From assembly GCA_020186115.1 (NCBI GenBank), contig WSYJ01000113.1, positions 186,001 through 250,000 of the forward strand: 64,000 nt of DNA. The letters run 5' to 3'. The position numbers were made by a program, and so were the translations under genes. Of this stretch, positions 20,435 to 30,807 are shown in pieces. Position 1 is the first letter of the stretch, and each line of letters starts with the position of its first letter. Source of the stretch: Histomonas meleagridis (lineage: Eukaryota > Parabasalia > Tritrichomonadida > Dientamoebidae). The notes under the pieces are model-generated. The model ran no database searches and had not been told where the DNA came from. It worked only from the letters and a program-made list of their open reading frames with translations.

Positions 20435-20612
20435 AACTTCTTCAAGCTTTTGTTAAAAAATAAACATACTAAAATATTTTTCATGTGTTTTTCACTGATT
20501 TCTTTGTTATTTTCCCCCATTTAAAGAGTAAAAAAATTGCTTCTTCTGAAAGGGTAAATTTACCCTTTGGTTTTTTGTATACTTTACAATATTAATTAAT
20601 TAATTCCAATAA

Positions 20613-20936
20613 ATGAAACGTTCCGGGCCAGCAGCTTACGCGTGGGAAAAAAATGAACAGATTCAACTTCAACACGAAGGCACTGGAACTCCTGATACTT
20701 CAAAACATGTATGGAGAACAAATCAATGTCAAGATTCGTTATCATCAATAATATTACTTCCAGGTTTATTAACATATCAATCCATGGGTTTGGGAGAGCC
20801 GGAAGCTCTTCTTAGGCTTCAGTTGCTCGAAAAAATGGTTCAGCCATGTGGGCCGGAACCAGAATCAGCCATTGAAAGGATGACAAAAATTGTAAAAGAA
20901 AAGATAGAGAGAGGAGAACTTCCTAATTATAGTTGA
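20613..20936 (+). CDS. SF3B5: SF3b 10-kDa subunit (SF3B5/Ysf3-like), 107 aa
   Basis: The order of motifs follows the small SF3b subunit: IQLQHEGTGTPDTSKHVWRT (family: a conserved GTG-x-D-T-x-K-x-W patch), NQCQDSLSSI, then LLRLQLLEKMVQPCGPEPES (family: L-EKM-QPCGPP). It is a component of SF3b in the U2 snRNP and packs against SF3B1 and SF3B3. The C-terminal 20 residues are a charged extension. Length is 107 versus about 86 usually. An SF3B3-like gene lies 1.8 kb downstream on the same strand. Confidence 0.85.
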   Translation: MKRSGPAAYAWEKNEQIQLQHEGTGTPDTSKHVWRTNQCQDSLSSIILLPGLLTYQSMGLGEPEALLRLQLLEKMVQPCGPEPESAIERMTKIVKEKIERGELPNYS

Positions 20937-21242
20937 TTCTTCGATATTAAAATATATGTAAATCATCATAATATGTATTTTCTATAATTATTGTTAAACT
21001 GGCATTATCTGTCATGCAAACTTTTATGAAAGCATTGCAGATTCGCGAATATCTAATTGAAAAAGCAGATTTCAAGATTTAATCTTATTAACAATTATTG
21101 AATTTTGAAATATTTCTTAGTGAAATGGAATCTAAGCTGATTCCATTTTCCCAATTTTTAAGACATAGCTTAATTTTTGCTGAAGAAAGTCTGAAGATTT
21201 AATGCAACCAAACTGTGTCAATTTATTGCTGTCATCATAATT
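20937..21242. other. Intergenic region
   Basis: No gene seen. TCATCATAAT just before the ATG at 21243 is initiator-like. Confidence 0.4.
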
Positions 21243-21974
21243 ATGGAATCACAAAAGAATAATTTGAAACCAGAAAATTTTGTAGAACTCAATGCAAAAA
21301 TTGATTATGAATCCAAAAAAATCCGTGATGTTCTCATTCAGATGCAATCATTGAAAGAATTGCCAACTGAAGAAAGACAAAAAAAGTTGCAGCAAATTAT
21401 CACCACTCTTCATGCGGATAAAACTAACAGAAAAATTGATGATTTTTTAAATCTAATTGATGATTCTTTGGATGAATTTATTGGAGATCCAAGAAAATTC
21501 GTTTACTGTATCACCAAAATTCTAGAAAGCATTAAAACAGATCCCGACAAAACGCACAACATAATCACACGGTTTCTTCAAGAAAAAAAAATCGAACATC
21601 TATCATCAACAGATCATTTTGATTGTTCATTAGTTGACATTCTTCTCACCCAACTAATAAGTTTGTATGGTGGCGATGCTAAAATGACAAAGGAAATGTG
21701 CGATTCGATTGACACTGCGTTGTTTTCATCTTCCGAAGAAAATCATTATCTGCGTCAGCTTATTTCACAGTTTTTGCTACTTTCTGTTGGGGAAAAGCTA
21801 ACGACTGTAAAGCATCGAATGTATGCTCTTTCTGTTGCTCCTCTTTCCAAAGTTTCTATGCTCGCAAATGCGATGGTTGAAATTTATGAAAAATACGAAA
21901 CCAGGATTTTGGATATGTACGCATCTTGTGAAGAAGAATGCTCACCAAAAGAAACAAACGAAAGTAATATTTAA
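21243..21974 (+). CDS. Hypothetical helical protein, 243 aa
   Basis: I do not recognise this protein. It is almost entirely alpha-helical and charged, opening with a likely coiled coil (ELNAKIDYESKKIRDVLIQM), then IDDFLNLIDDSLDEFIGD and several amphipathic helices to the end. There is no membrane segment, metal site or catalytic motif. The frame is clean, has an initiator-like TCATCAT 11 nt upstream and good codon use, so it is a real gene. The stop is 20 bp from the convergent eS27 stop. A helical-repeat scaffold or complex subunit is possible but unproven. Confidence 0.7.
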   Translation: MESQKNNLKPENFVELNAKIDYESKKIRDVLIQMQSLKELPTEERQKKLQQIITTLHADKTNRKIDDFLNLIDDSLDEFIGDPRKFVYCITKILESIKTDPDKTHNIITRFLQEKKIEHLSSTDHFDCSLVDILLTQLISLYGGDAKMTKEMCDSIDTALFSSSEENHYLRQLISQFLLLSVGEKLTTVKHRMYALSVAPLSKVSMLANAMVEIYEKYETRILDMYASCEEECSPKETNESNI

Positions 21975-21994
21975 ATTTTTGTATAAAGAATTGT

Positions 21995-22255
21995 TTATGC
22001 AGAAATCTTTGAACGACATTCAACGTTCTCTGCAAGCTTGATGCGACCGCCTGTTGGGTATGCAAGGGTTGTGTTGCATTCCTCACAATAGACTGGGATG
22101 TGGGAGTGTGAAAATGCTGTTGTGACATTCATGCATGATGGGCAACGAAGAGAGACAAATTCTGAACGTGGGTTTGGAATAAGGGTCTTCTTCTTGCATG
22201 TGTGCTTTTCCTTTTCGATTGATGGATGAAGGATATCACAGTCGAGAGTACTCAT
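21995..22255 (-). CDS. RPS27: 40S ribosomal protein eS27
   Basis: ATG at 22255 gives 86 residues, the normal size: MSTLDCDILHPSIEKEKHTC, then SEFVSLRCPSCMNVTTAFSH and IPVYCEECNTTLAYPTGGRI. Four cysteines in CPSC and CEEC form the zinc ribbon of eS27. LAYPTGG-x-I-LAENVECR is family-specific. The frame runs open further upstream to 22372, but that extension is unlike any eS27 and lies in the promoter, so I place the start at the internal ATG. Cytosolic small ribosomal subunit. TCAAATG overlaps the start. Confidence 0.95.
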   Translation of the reverse strand: MSTLDCDILHPSIEKEKHTCKKKTLIPNPRSEFVSLRCPSCMNVTTAFSHSHIPVYCEECNTTLAYPTGGRIKLAENVECRSKISA

Positions 22256-22740
22256 TTGAAAAAAGGAAGACCACGAATTAGCGGTTCCTGTGAAATTTTG
22301 AGGTTTTGACAATTTCTGATAATAAACGGTCGTTTTAAAAACAAGTTTTGCAATCCTTTCTAATATTTTCAAATTACTACAACTTTGAATAACAATTTAT
22401 TATAATAAATTGCATTAATGCTTTAATTGTGAAAGCAAAATAAAACCAATAGGAAAAATTTATTTTTTATTTTTTAATGATATGTATCTTTTTTAAAATA
22501 TTGCTAATATCTAAAAAAATTTATTAAAATCTTGAACACTTACTGATAAATTTAAATACAAACTCATAATAATTTATCAAAGTTGTACCCAAATTTAATT
22601 TTTATTTAAATAGGATCACCTATGATCTTAGCATATCATGTAGCACGTTGAATTCTCTTTGGGCATTTATTATAAAATGTGTGAAATTGGTGAATGAAGA
22701 CTTTTATGTTTAATCACATATTTTTTGACCGTTAATTTTA
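22256..22740. other. Divergent promoter region of eS27 and the SF3B3-like gene
   Basis: An AT-rich stretch of 485 bp with no gene. Confidence 0.4.
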
Positions 22741-25700
22741 ATGCCACTGAAGTTCCTCCAAACAACAATTCAAAAATCACAGAAAATACTCCAATGCATC
22801 TCTCTTGAATCCGAGAAAAGTGAAGAATGTAACATTCTATTAATTTTCCGCAATTATGCTCAATTATTATCAGTAGATAATTCTCATCAATCAGTTAATG
22901 TATCTACCAATGCCACGTATCCACTTCTTAATCCTATTGTTTGGTGTTGTATTATCGGGGAACGAATTGCAGCTGTTACATCTGATGCAATCCTTTTAAT
23001 GCTTGATAAGACACCACCTTTTCCACAAGTCTCACGTCACGTTCTTACCACAGATTTATCACCATCCACTATACCCACAGCTTTTTTTGCTGTCTCTCGT
23101 TATGGTGAATACATTGTATTTTCAGGCTTTACAGAGAAAGTTATAATTGTTCAATTTGATTCGGAAGATAATCCAAGTGGCCTAAAGTTATTAAAGCTCC
23201 CTAATGTTTTAATCCATGGGGTTGTTGCCACACAAAATCCACGAGATTTTGTTTTTCTTATCTCCACACCACAGAACGCCAAATATTTAATTAGTTTTGA
23301 TGTTGAAATCGGACAAGAGACAAGGCGCATTTTATTAGCTGACAACTATACTACAATCTGTTCAGTCTTTAATGATGAAGGCTATAGTAAGATTGCCATT
23401 TTTTCAGCTACATCAATGTTAATTACATGGGCTGATCCAAACGAAGAAGGTGATCAACCCATCGAACAAAGTATTATCTCGTTACCGACTTCAGTCCATT
23501 CATATTTCACCACGATTGCAGGCGAATTAATTATCCAATTAGTTGATGGCGAATGTTATGCCATTTCAGAGGATTATCGAAAAGTGGTCTCGAAAGGTTC
23601 ATTACCATTAATCTCATCATTTTGTTGTTTACCTAATAATTTACTTTTATGTGTGTCTGAAACAAGTGATAGTTTTTTCTTACCGATCAATTTTTCATCT
23701 GTTCCAATGTTAGCGAGTGAAGCGACTGTTGGTTTTTATTTATTGCCACGTACATCTATACCATTAACGCCACGAATTACGTCAGCAATTTTATATGATG
23801 GCTCGATGATAGTTGCATCTGGTGGCAATGAGAAACGATATATTGTTTCTAAATATAAAAATAGTGTATCTTATAGTTATAACGTTGATCAAAAAGCTAC
23901 AGAATCATTAAATAATAATGGGTTTGATATCAATGAAGAAATCTCATTATTTTATATCGATGGAATTTCATTAATTGTTTCATCAGCAACGAAAAACATT
24001 ACGAAATGTTTATATGATAATGATAATATAAAAATATTAACAAATGTTAAAACATTAGCATTTGGACAATTTATTAATGGTGACATTGTCCAAATATATA
24101 ATGAAGGGATTATAACAATAAAGAATGAGAACATATGGAAATCTCCATCAATCATTCGAACAGCTTCAATTAATGAGAATTATTGTATTATATCATTAGA
24201 AGATAACAACGTCATCTTATTTGATATTGGGTTAAATATAATTCGAACAAAACAAATATATGATGTACATGGATTAACATTTTGTGATAACAATTATATA
24301 GCTATAGCATCATGTCCAATTGAAGGAGGTAATCCTACAATTACATTATATACAATAGATTTAGAACCTACTGATTATGTTGGGCAATTAACATCACGAG
24401 CGAAATCAATTGTGTTTCAGAAAGAAGTTATGGAAATTTATGTGTCAACTGAACAAGGATCAGTCATTAAGTGGACACTTGGTAATGATTTCTCTAATTC
24501 ATGCGCGAATATATTCGTCGATGATATCCCATCTGAGTTATATGCTTTAAATGATTATGTCATGATAGTTTCCAACAAAATTTACTTGTTTAATGGTATG
24601 TCAATATTATCATTTGATTTAATGAAGCCAAAAGCAATTTGTTTGACAAATAAAGAAAATGACTTCTTTATGATCGATAATAAGAATGTTATTTCATTCA
24701 TACAAATACCAGATTCAAATGTTGAATTATCATCGAAATGCGTTTTAACAAAATATTTACCAAGAAAAGTTGTAACTACTGATTCATTTATTATAGCCAT
24801 AATTAGAAGTATGAAAAATAATGAATTAACTTCAAAACTATTGGTGATGAATGATAATGATACAAATAATTCATTAAATAAATTCTCAATAAAAATACCT
24901 AATGGTATGGCTGCAATTTCAATATTAACAATTGTCGAAGATTTGGTTTTGGTTGGTTTAGTTACTCAAAATAATACAGGATTAGTGAAGTTCTTAGACG
25001 TAAAACAAATCGATTTGCCAATCGCTGAAATATATTTAAATATGCCACCATACGCACTTCAAAAAGTTACAAATGAATTGATCCTCATCGGAGCAGGTCA
25101 ATTTTTGTATACGCTAAGAAAAATTGAAAACGATCGTTGGTGCCTCTCTGAAAAGTTCCTGGCAATTGCACCCACCCAAATCGCCTTCATTGAAATTTCT
25201 GATAAGTTCGTTTGGATTGGGGATAGGACTCAATCAATCATGTGCTTCGGCTATACTATGAATGATGAACAATTTCGAATAATTAGGCCTTGCGCAATTG
25301 ATCCTGAACCAAGACAATTAACAGCAATGTGTTTATTAAACGATGAACTGGTGGCGGTTGGCGATAAATTCGGTCAAATTTCTATACTCAGAATTCCTGA
25401 CGAATTGAAAACGCCTGAATTTCAATGGAGGTTTTCGGTGCCCCCCAACAGGGGAGTGGAATTCCCTCAACATGTTTCCCAACTTGAAAAAATCGCTTCT
25501 TGCTCTGTGTCAGAAGCGATAACTTCTTTCATGAAATCACCAAATGAAAACGTTTTGTTTTATACAACGTTGTTGGGGCAAATTGGTGCAATATTATTGG
25601 TTGAAAACGAAGATGATTTCGCTTTGTTGGAAAAAACAGAGTTAATAACTAGACAGATGTGTTGCGTAGAGTTTGGATTGACAGTACCAAGGAAATTTGA

Positions 25701-25854
25701 ACTTGAAAAGTTTTGCTTCGTAAGTAGCGACTTCTTGGATGCAATTGGCTGCTTGCAAAGAAATTCAATAGCTCAAATAGAGTCGTTTGTGGAACATCAT
25801 TGGCAAAATGTGCTCGGATTACTTTGTCGAATTAGACAAAAGGCAAAATTTTAA
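22741..25854 (+). CDS. SF3B3-like / CPSF-A family beta-propeller protein, 1037 aa
   Basis: A long protein of beta-propeller strands in the DDB1/CPSF160/SF3B3 family. The C-terminal CPSF-A region is clearest: GAGQFLYTLRKIENDRWCLS, PTQIAFIEISDKFVWIGDRT, RQLTAMCLLNDELVAVGDKF followed by GQISILRIP. In SF3B3 the matching block is PRW-T-x-x-LD-x-DTVAGADKFGNI-x-VLR-P. The end (NVLFYTTLLGQIGAILL and the final IRQKAKF) also follows SF3B3 order. It would form the scaffold of SF3b in the U2 snRNP. About 1,037 residues is shorter than the roughly 1,200 usual, with divergent first propellers. DDB1 is the main alternative; the nearby SF3B5-like gene and C-terminal spacing favour SF3B3. Confidence 0.75.
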   Translation: MPLKFLQTTIQKSQKILQCISLESEKSEECNILLIFRNYAQLLSVDNSHQSVNVSTNATYPLLNPIVWCCIIGERIAAVTSDAILLMLDKTPPFPQVSRHVLTTDLSPSTIPTAFFAVSRYGEYIVFSGFTEKVIIVQFDSEDNPSGLKLLKLPNVLIHGVVATQNPRDFVFLISTPQNAKYLISFDVEIGQETRRILLADNYTTICSVFNDEGYSKIAIFSATSMLITWADPNEEGDQPIEQSIISLPTSVHSYFTTIAGELIIQLVDGECYAISEDYRKVVSKGSLPLISSFCCLPNNLLLCVSETSDSFFLPINFSSVPMLASEATVGFYLLPRTSIPLTPRITSAILYDGSMIVASGGNEKRYIVSKYKNSVSYSYNVDQKATESLNNNGFDINEEISLFYIDGISLIVSSATKNITKCLYDNDNIKILTNVKTLAFGQFINGDIVQIYNEGIITIKNENIWKSPSIIRTASINENYCIISLEDNNVILFDIGLNIIRTKQIYDVHGLTFCDNNYIAIASCPIEGGNPTITLYTIDLEPTDYVGQLTSRAKSIVFQKEVMEIYVSTEQGSVIKWTLGNDFSNSCANIFVDDIPSELYALNDYVMIVSNKIYLFNGMSILSFDLMKPKAICLTNKENDFFMIDNKNVISFIQIPDSNVELSSKCVLTKYLPRKVVTTDSFIIAIIRSMKNNELTSKLLVMNDNDTNNSLNKFSIKIPNGMAAISILTIVEDLVLVGLVTQNNTGLVKFLDVKQIDLPIAEIYLNMPPYALQKVTNELILIGAGQFLYTLRKIENDRWCLSEKFLAIAPTQIAFIEISDKFVWIGDRTQSIMCFGYTMNDEQFRIIRPCAIDPEPRQLTAMCLLNDELVAVGDKFGQISILRIPDELKTPEFQWRFSVPPNRGVEFPQHVSQLEKIASCSVSEAITSFMKSPNENVLFYTTLLGQIGAILLVENEDDFALLEKTELITRQMCCVEFGLTVPRKFELEKFCFVSSDFLDAIGCLQRNSIAQIESFVEHHWQNVLGLLCRIRQKAKF

Positions 25855-26002
25855 TTTAGAATATGTTTATAAAGTATAAAGTTTTATTTGTTTTTTAAAC
25901 TATCTAAGATCAAATTAGAAGCAGAAAGAAAAAGAAAAATTTTTTTGAATTAAAATATTTTTGTCAGTTTTTTGACTTTCAATTATTTTGTGTCTTCTGA
26001 AG

Positions 26003-27175
26003 ATGTTCTTTTGTTTTCTCTTTTTTGGAAATGCCATTAATTTCCAAAGAATGATTTCATTAATAAAATTTAAAAATGCATCAATTGAATTTCATAAAAC
26101 TTATTCTTTTATTTATCAAAAATCACCATTGATTCTTTCACTTCCAAAATTTTCAATTTCAACACTAAAACTTAAAAATCTCAATATTAAAGATTCAAGT
26201 GTCCCTTTACTATACGGCGAAAAATTAAATCTTCAATTACTTTCATCAAATTTCCAACATTTTCAATCAAGTGTTATTGTTAACAAAGAATTTTCTAAAA
26301 AAATAATAATTGACGATGCAAAAGTTGAGATTGAAAACTGTACATTTTTCGATATTTCTTCAAAATCACCAGGCGGAGCAATATTTGCTCATAATTCAAC
26401 ATTTGTCATTACAAAATCAGCATTTGAAAACTGTAACTCACATAATGCTGGAAGCATTGCATCATATTTTTCTCAATTCTTTATTTATCAATCAAATTTC
26501 ACAGGTAATGCTGCCGAATATGCTGGAGCAATCCAAGCCCAAAACTCTGAAATGATCATCCAGAAATGTATATTTGCATTTAACTGGGTCATAGACCAAA
26601 CTTCTGCCATATGTTCGATAAATTCTACTTTAAATATACACGAAAGTGCTTTTATTGGAAACAGAGCAGAAAACGGTAAATGCATCGAAACGTTTGACAG
26701 TGATGTTAAGATTCGAAATACAGAATTCATTAACAATAATTGTGATCAAATTGATAACGAAACAGGATTAATTACCATCACAAGTGAATCTCAACCTGCA
26801 GCCATAATTTCGTCTAAATTCCCTAGCAATAGGGATGATAACCAAGTAATAGTCCCCGCTTTAGTATTTTTCGGAAGTTTAAACGCATCAGTAAAAATTT
26901 GCACTTTTGAGGAAGACGTTAACAAAGCGGTTGTAAAAGTGCCGTCCGAATTTGGTACTCCAAATGTGATCACTACAAATTGCAAGAAAAGCATGGATAT
27001 AAGCACTAGATATCAAGAAATTCTTGATGAGATCTTACCACTGTTTGAAACATTCAAGCTAACGCCAAATGATTTCGAATCATCTGGTTTCTTGTTTCTG
27101 ATTATTTTTGCATTTATTATTCTCCTTATTTTAGTTATGATATTTTTCACATGTGTTTGTACTAAAATTATTTAA
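26003..27175 (+). CDS. Putative surface protein: right-handed beta-helix with C-terminal membrane anchor, 390 aa
   Basis: I start at ATG 26003 (MFFCFLFFGNAINF), which yields a signal peptide directly; the longer frame begins at TTG. The middle is a repetitive beta-helix with short repeats such as NCTFFDISSKSPGGAIFAHN, KSAFENCNSHNAGSIASY and NFTGNAAEYAGAIQAQNSE. These NxA/GGAI rungs resemble chlamydial polymorphic-membrane-protein-like repeats of trichomonad surface proteins. One hydrophobic helix (SGFLFLIIFAFIILLILVMI) ends the protein with a tiny cytoplasmic tail. Type I membrane topology; adhesion is a common suggestion for such proteins but is not shown here. Confidence 0.7.
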   Translation: MFFCFLFFGNAINFQRMISLIKFKNASIEFHKTYSFIYQKSPLILSLPKFSISTLKLKNLNIKDSSVPLLYGEKLNLQLLSSNFQHFQSSVIVNKEFSKKIIIDDAKVEIENCTFFDISSKSPGGAIFAHNSTFVITKSAFENCNSHNAGSIASYFSQFFIYQSNFTGNAAEYAGAIQAQNSEMIIQKCIFAFNWVIDQTSAICSINSTLNIHESAFIGNRAENGKCIETFDSDVKIRNTEFINNNCDQIDNETGLITITSESQPAAIISSKFPSNRDDNQVIVPALVFFGSLNASVKICTFEEDVNKAVVKVPSEFGTPNVITTNCKKSMDISTRYQEILDEILPLFETFKLTPNDFESSGFLFLIIFAFIILLILVMIFFTCVCTKII

Positions 27176-27349
27176 AATGAAAAATGAAATAATATTATGT
27201 TAACGGTCGCATTATACTTTTTCGGGATTTTGCGGAGTGATTATGTGTTAAAAATGCAAATTTTTAGGAAATGTTATTAATAAAATATGTTTATTTTGAA
27301 AAATAATTAATAAAAAAATGGTTTTATGAATTAAAAATATATTTGTTAA

Positions 27350-28045
27350 TCATGCAAAAGCTTGGCTCCGAGTCCGCCTTTTCTTTCGTGTTGAGACTGG
27401 AGTATCGCGAGTGTAATTTGGTGGAAGTGTGGGAGTTCCCATTCCATCTTCAATTGAAAATGCATAAGCACTACCTGGAGATAGCATTTCCTTAAGAGTG
27501 GGTTCTTTATAGTATACATTTTTAGTGGATTTTCTTCTGGTTCTCCTTGAAGCAATGCTATCGAATGCTTGTGTTTCTTGAATTGATGGTGTTGTAGGAG
27601 TGTCCATAATGTCAGTAATGTCTGGAGAATCAAATGGGGCAGGGGTGTCTTGAACTTGCTTTCGTGTCTTGGAAACTTTTTTAATTTTTGGTGGCGGAAC
27701 ATATTCTTCCTCTTTTTGGAATAATTCCTTTCGATAATTAATAAGAATTGTCCAAATGTTCTCAATTATTTCGTTAGCAATTTCCTCATTTTGGATATTC
27801 GTTTGGATATTCCGAATTTCTTCAATTTTTTGTTGAAATAAAGCTGCCTTCTTTCTAGTATTATCAAGTTTCTTCTTTAATTCAGCCATTTGTAAAGATG
27901 ACTCAGCTCTAACCCTGTAATGTTGATTTTGAAGTTTCATTATTTGTTCTTTAAGATGGGCAATTTGTTGATCCTGTTTTTCAATAATTGCTTCCTTTTG
28001 CTCATTCGGAGATCTGTTTTCGTCGTTGCGCATTGTTCGCTTCAT
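27350..28045 (-). CDS. Shugoshin-like cohesin protector, 231 aa
   Basis: An N-terminal coiled coil (about residues 15-90, QQIAHLKEQIMKLQNQHYRV) corresponds to the shugoshin dimerisation domain that binds PP2A. A Ser/Thr/Pro-rich linker follows, with many TP sites (DTPAPF, DTPTTPS). The C-terminal basic motif is ASRRTRRKSTKNVYYKEPTL (166-185), matching the shugoshin signature of RR-x-R followed by a Y-x-EP-x-L block that docks on phosphorylated histone H2A. Shugoshin guards centromeric cohesion in mitosis and meiosis. The size is small compared with metazoan homologues but near other protists. A PP2A-type catalytic subunit is encoded at 44.2 kb. Confidence 0.75.
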   Translation of the reverse strand: MKRTMRNDENRSPNEQKEAIIEKQDQQIAHLKEQIMKLQNQHYRVRAESSLQMAELKKKLDNTRKKAALFQQKIEEIRNIQTNIQNEEIANEIIENIWTILINYRKELFQKEEEYVPPPKIKKVSKTRKQVQDTPAPFDSPDITDIMDTPTTPSIQETQAFDSIASRRTRRKSTKNVYYKEPTLKEMLSPGSAYAFSIEDGMGTPTLPPNYTRDTPVSTRKKRRTRSQAFA

Positions 28046-28055
28046 TTGATTATGA
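28046..28055 (-). promoter_or_regulatory. Initiator-like TCATAATCAA
   Basis: It directly abuts the shugoshin ATG on the minus strand and fits the TCAYWT initiator pattern. Confidence 0.4.
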
Positions 28056-29309
28056 AAGATCTTTATGCATCAAAATAAAAAACCACATCATGATAAAAAA
28101 GTGCGCGTTCAAAAAGTTATAACGTTTTAGTATAACGATAGGATCAAATGAATGAAAAATCATCAGATTTATATTCAAAAACTGGAGTATTGACAAAAAT
28201 ATGGAAAGAATGGAATAATAAGAAAAATCCATGATATATGAATTGGTCATAATAAAGCTTGAAATTCATTAACGTTGATTTGGTGAATTCGAACATGTAA
28301 ACACTATTGTGACACTTTTTACTGCATATATTTTTCCATATAGAAATATTTTAATTTTTTACTCAGAAATTGTTATGAATAATTTGAACTGACTTCATTT
28401 TATATACATATATATACTATGAAAAACAACAGAGCTAAAATTTGAAATAGGAAATATATTTTATCAAGATCATTTATGCATGGATGAACTAAAGCAGTAA
28501 CGAATTGGGAAACACACAAGTTTTGTATGATGAGAAAAGAAATGAATTGATCAATGATATTTTGATTTTGGTTTGTTAAAAATTATTTGATAAATTAATA
28601 AAATATTTTCTTTCTTTACCTTTATCCTAAAATTCTTTCATATTAATCGATTATAACATAATTCACATCTCCATTCTATTAAGAAATTTGTTTGATCTGA
28701 AAGATTTTCTTTTGAATCGAATAACCCAATAAACAGCAACTATTTCATTAAATAAAACCTCTAAAAAATATCGATTATATATTTATTTATATAATATTAA
28801 ACAAATTTTGTTAATTAATTGAACTATCAATTTTGGAGCAGGTGAAGAACTTTTTCAAATTAAATTATCAATGGTTACATTATTATAAATAAAATGAATT
28901 AAAAAAAATATAAATATCATCATGATATTAATTAAGGCTTTTCAAATATCAGAGATTAATCATCTCGTGAATTTTATTTTTCATTTCTGTATTTGTATAT
29001 CATAGGCCAATGGATTCATACATCAAGGAGTTAGTAAGAGACTTATCCTCATAAAAATGTTGTGAAAAACTGTCTACGATGAATTGCTTGAAAGAATTAT
29101 ATAATGAACTTTGTTCCAGATAATTATATCCAAAAACACATAAGATTTCAACTTTTACAATTGGAATAGATAGGAAATTGTTGAAAATGAAAATCTCTTC
29201 AAAAAAGCATTTCAATGATATTATTTCACATTAATTCATAAACATAAACAAATTCCAAAACGATTAAATATTTCACAATATTCCACTTTTTGATCGTTGT
29301 TTAATCGTA
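28056..29309. other. 1.25-kb AT-rich intergenic region
   Basis: A 71-codon minus-strand frame (29000-29215, KCFFEEIFIFNNFLSIPIVK...) has ordinary amino-acid composition and could be a gene scrap. It has no recognisable family. Nothing else was seen on either strand. Confidence 0.35.
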
Positions 29310-30807
29310 TTAACTCATTATGTCATAATCATCCCGCTGTAGCAAACACGTAATCACTTCGTTATCATTTACATATTTTGTCACATATTGAACGCATTGC
29401 TCATAAATTAATTCCCAACTTCCACTTATGCAATTTAAACACGTGTAAAAATTCCAATTCTTTTCTTTGTTTCTCATCAACAAACCAAAAATGATTAAAC
29501 ACATTGCGTTATTTTGGAATTCGTAACAGCACAACTCTAAGCCATCTTTTCCATCCGACAATAAAATTTGTCCAACACTGGTCAAACCCGACATATAATC
29601 ATACCAATTGGTAGGCCTTGCAAAAACGGAAACAACATTTATTTTGTTTGGGATTTCATTTAATTTAATCGAAAGCATTGTCACATCAGAACGCCACCAT
29701 GAAACTTTTGAAGATTTAATTACGTTATCTATTTTCCCAAAAAATGGAACTAATTTTCCTTGTTTTTCTTCATAAAGAACACAACATAATTCTATATTAG
29801 AAAATTTACGAGTTATTCGAATGTTTAATATTTCGGGGATTTCGACTCGATGATATCGACATAGAGAATATAATGTCATCGGAGAATTCCTGTTAATGTA
29901 ATATCGAAAATTAAATCTTTTGTTCGGTTGTGAAACGATTGTTGCAACATATTGAACTGCTTCTTTAAATGATGTAAATGAATTTGGGTTATTAATATTA
30001 ATTGTTTCAAATGATCGTTTTTTGTTTCTGACATGTAAATATTTGGGAAATATTACAAAGTGTTCCGGTGTAATTTCGACTGTGGATGTTGATATGATTT
30101 TATATTTACTGAGTTTACCAACTTGTTTGAGTTCGGATTCATGAACCCCATCATAAGGAGCACCTAAAAAGTTAAGAGTAACATCTCCGGTGTAACTACT
30201 GGAGGAAGATGCAAAGAAAAATATCATGAAATCTTGTGAAATGTGTGAAATGCTACTCGTTGTAAATTTGAAGAGATTAGTAGGACCTGATGGACCAAGA
30301 AATATGTTTTTATTTGAGCGCGGTGGGTCACAAAAAACATTGTATCTTGGTGGATAGCATGTTATAGACATAGGTGAATTTAAATCAAGTACATAAGAAA
30401 GTAAGGTAACTGGTTGAACTATGGAAGCTGGGAAATACGTAAGATAAGAAAAAATATAATCGTAACTTTTGTATTTTGGATCAATGGGGAAATTTGCTGA
30501 TGGACGACAATACCTTAATGTGAATTGATACGGATGGTTGCAATAAGTAAATTCATAAGTTAGAATTTTATTACATTTTTCTAGTTAATTCAAGATTAAC
30601 CTTAACAATATCTGAAAAATAACTAAAGATATATAATTCCAAGTTGTTAGTATAAACAAATGGTATACGATATGAAGATTTAAATCTATCATAATTTTGA
30701 AGAGGAATCGTTTCTCCCCATGTGAAAGATTTTAGAGTCAAATTTACCCGTGGTAACTCCCGCAAACCTTCATCATCTGAGGAATAAGAAAAGTAAACTT
30801 CCAACAT
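29310..30807 (-). pseudogene. TerD-like protein gene split by a frameshift
   Basis: The 5' piece (30807-30571, 78 aa, MLEVYFSYSSDDEGLRELPR...) ends at LELTRKM. The next frame is open without ATG from about 30560 (ILTYEFTYCNHPYQFTLRYC) through to 29310, so one missing or extra base separates them. The C-terminal domain resembles TerD/tellurium-resistance fold proteins: VSWWRSDVTMLSIKLNEIPN, then VGQILLSDGKDGLELCCYEF and LLMRNKEKNWNFYTC. Such domains bind calcium in bacteria and occur in some protists. Around the break is GTAATA...TTCTAACTT, which resembles the short Yip1 intron but lacks the AG, so it could be a decayed 20-nt intron. The domain assignment is moderate. Confidence 0.45.

Noticed and set aside
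25988-26002. TTG start five codons upstream for the beta-helix protein
   Set aside because: ATG 26003 gives a direct signal peptide; the upstream codons add nothing.
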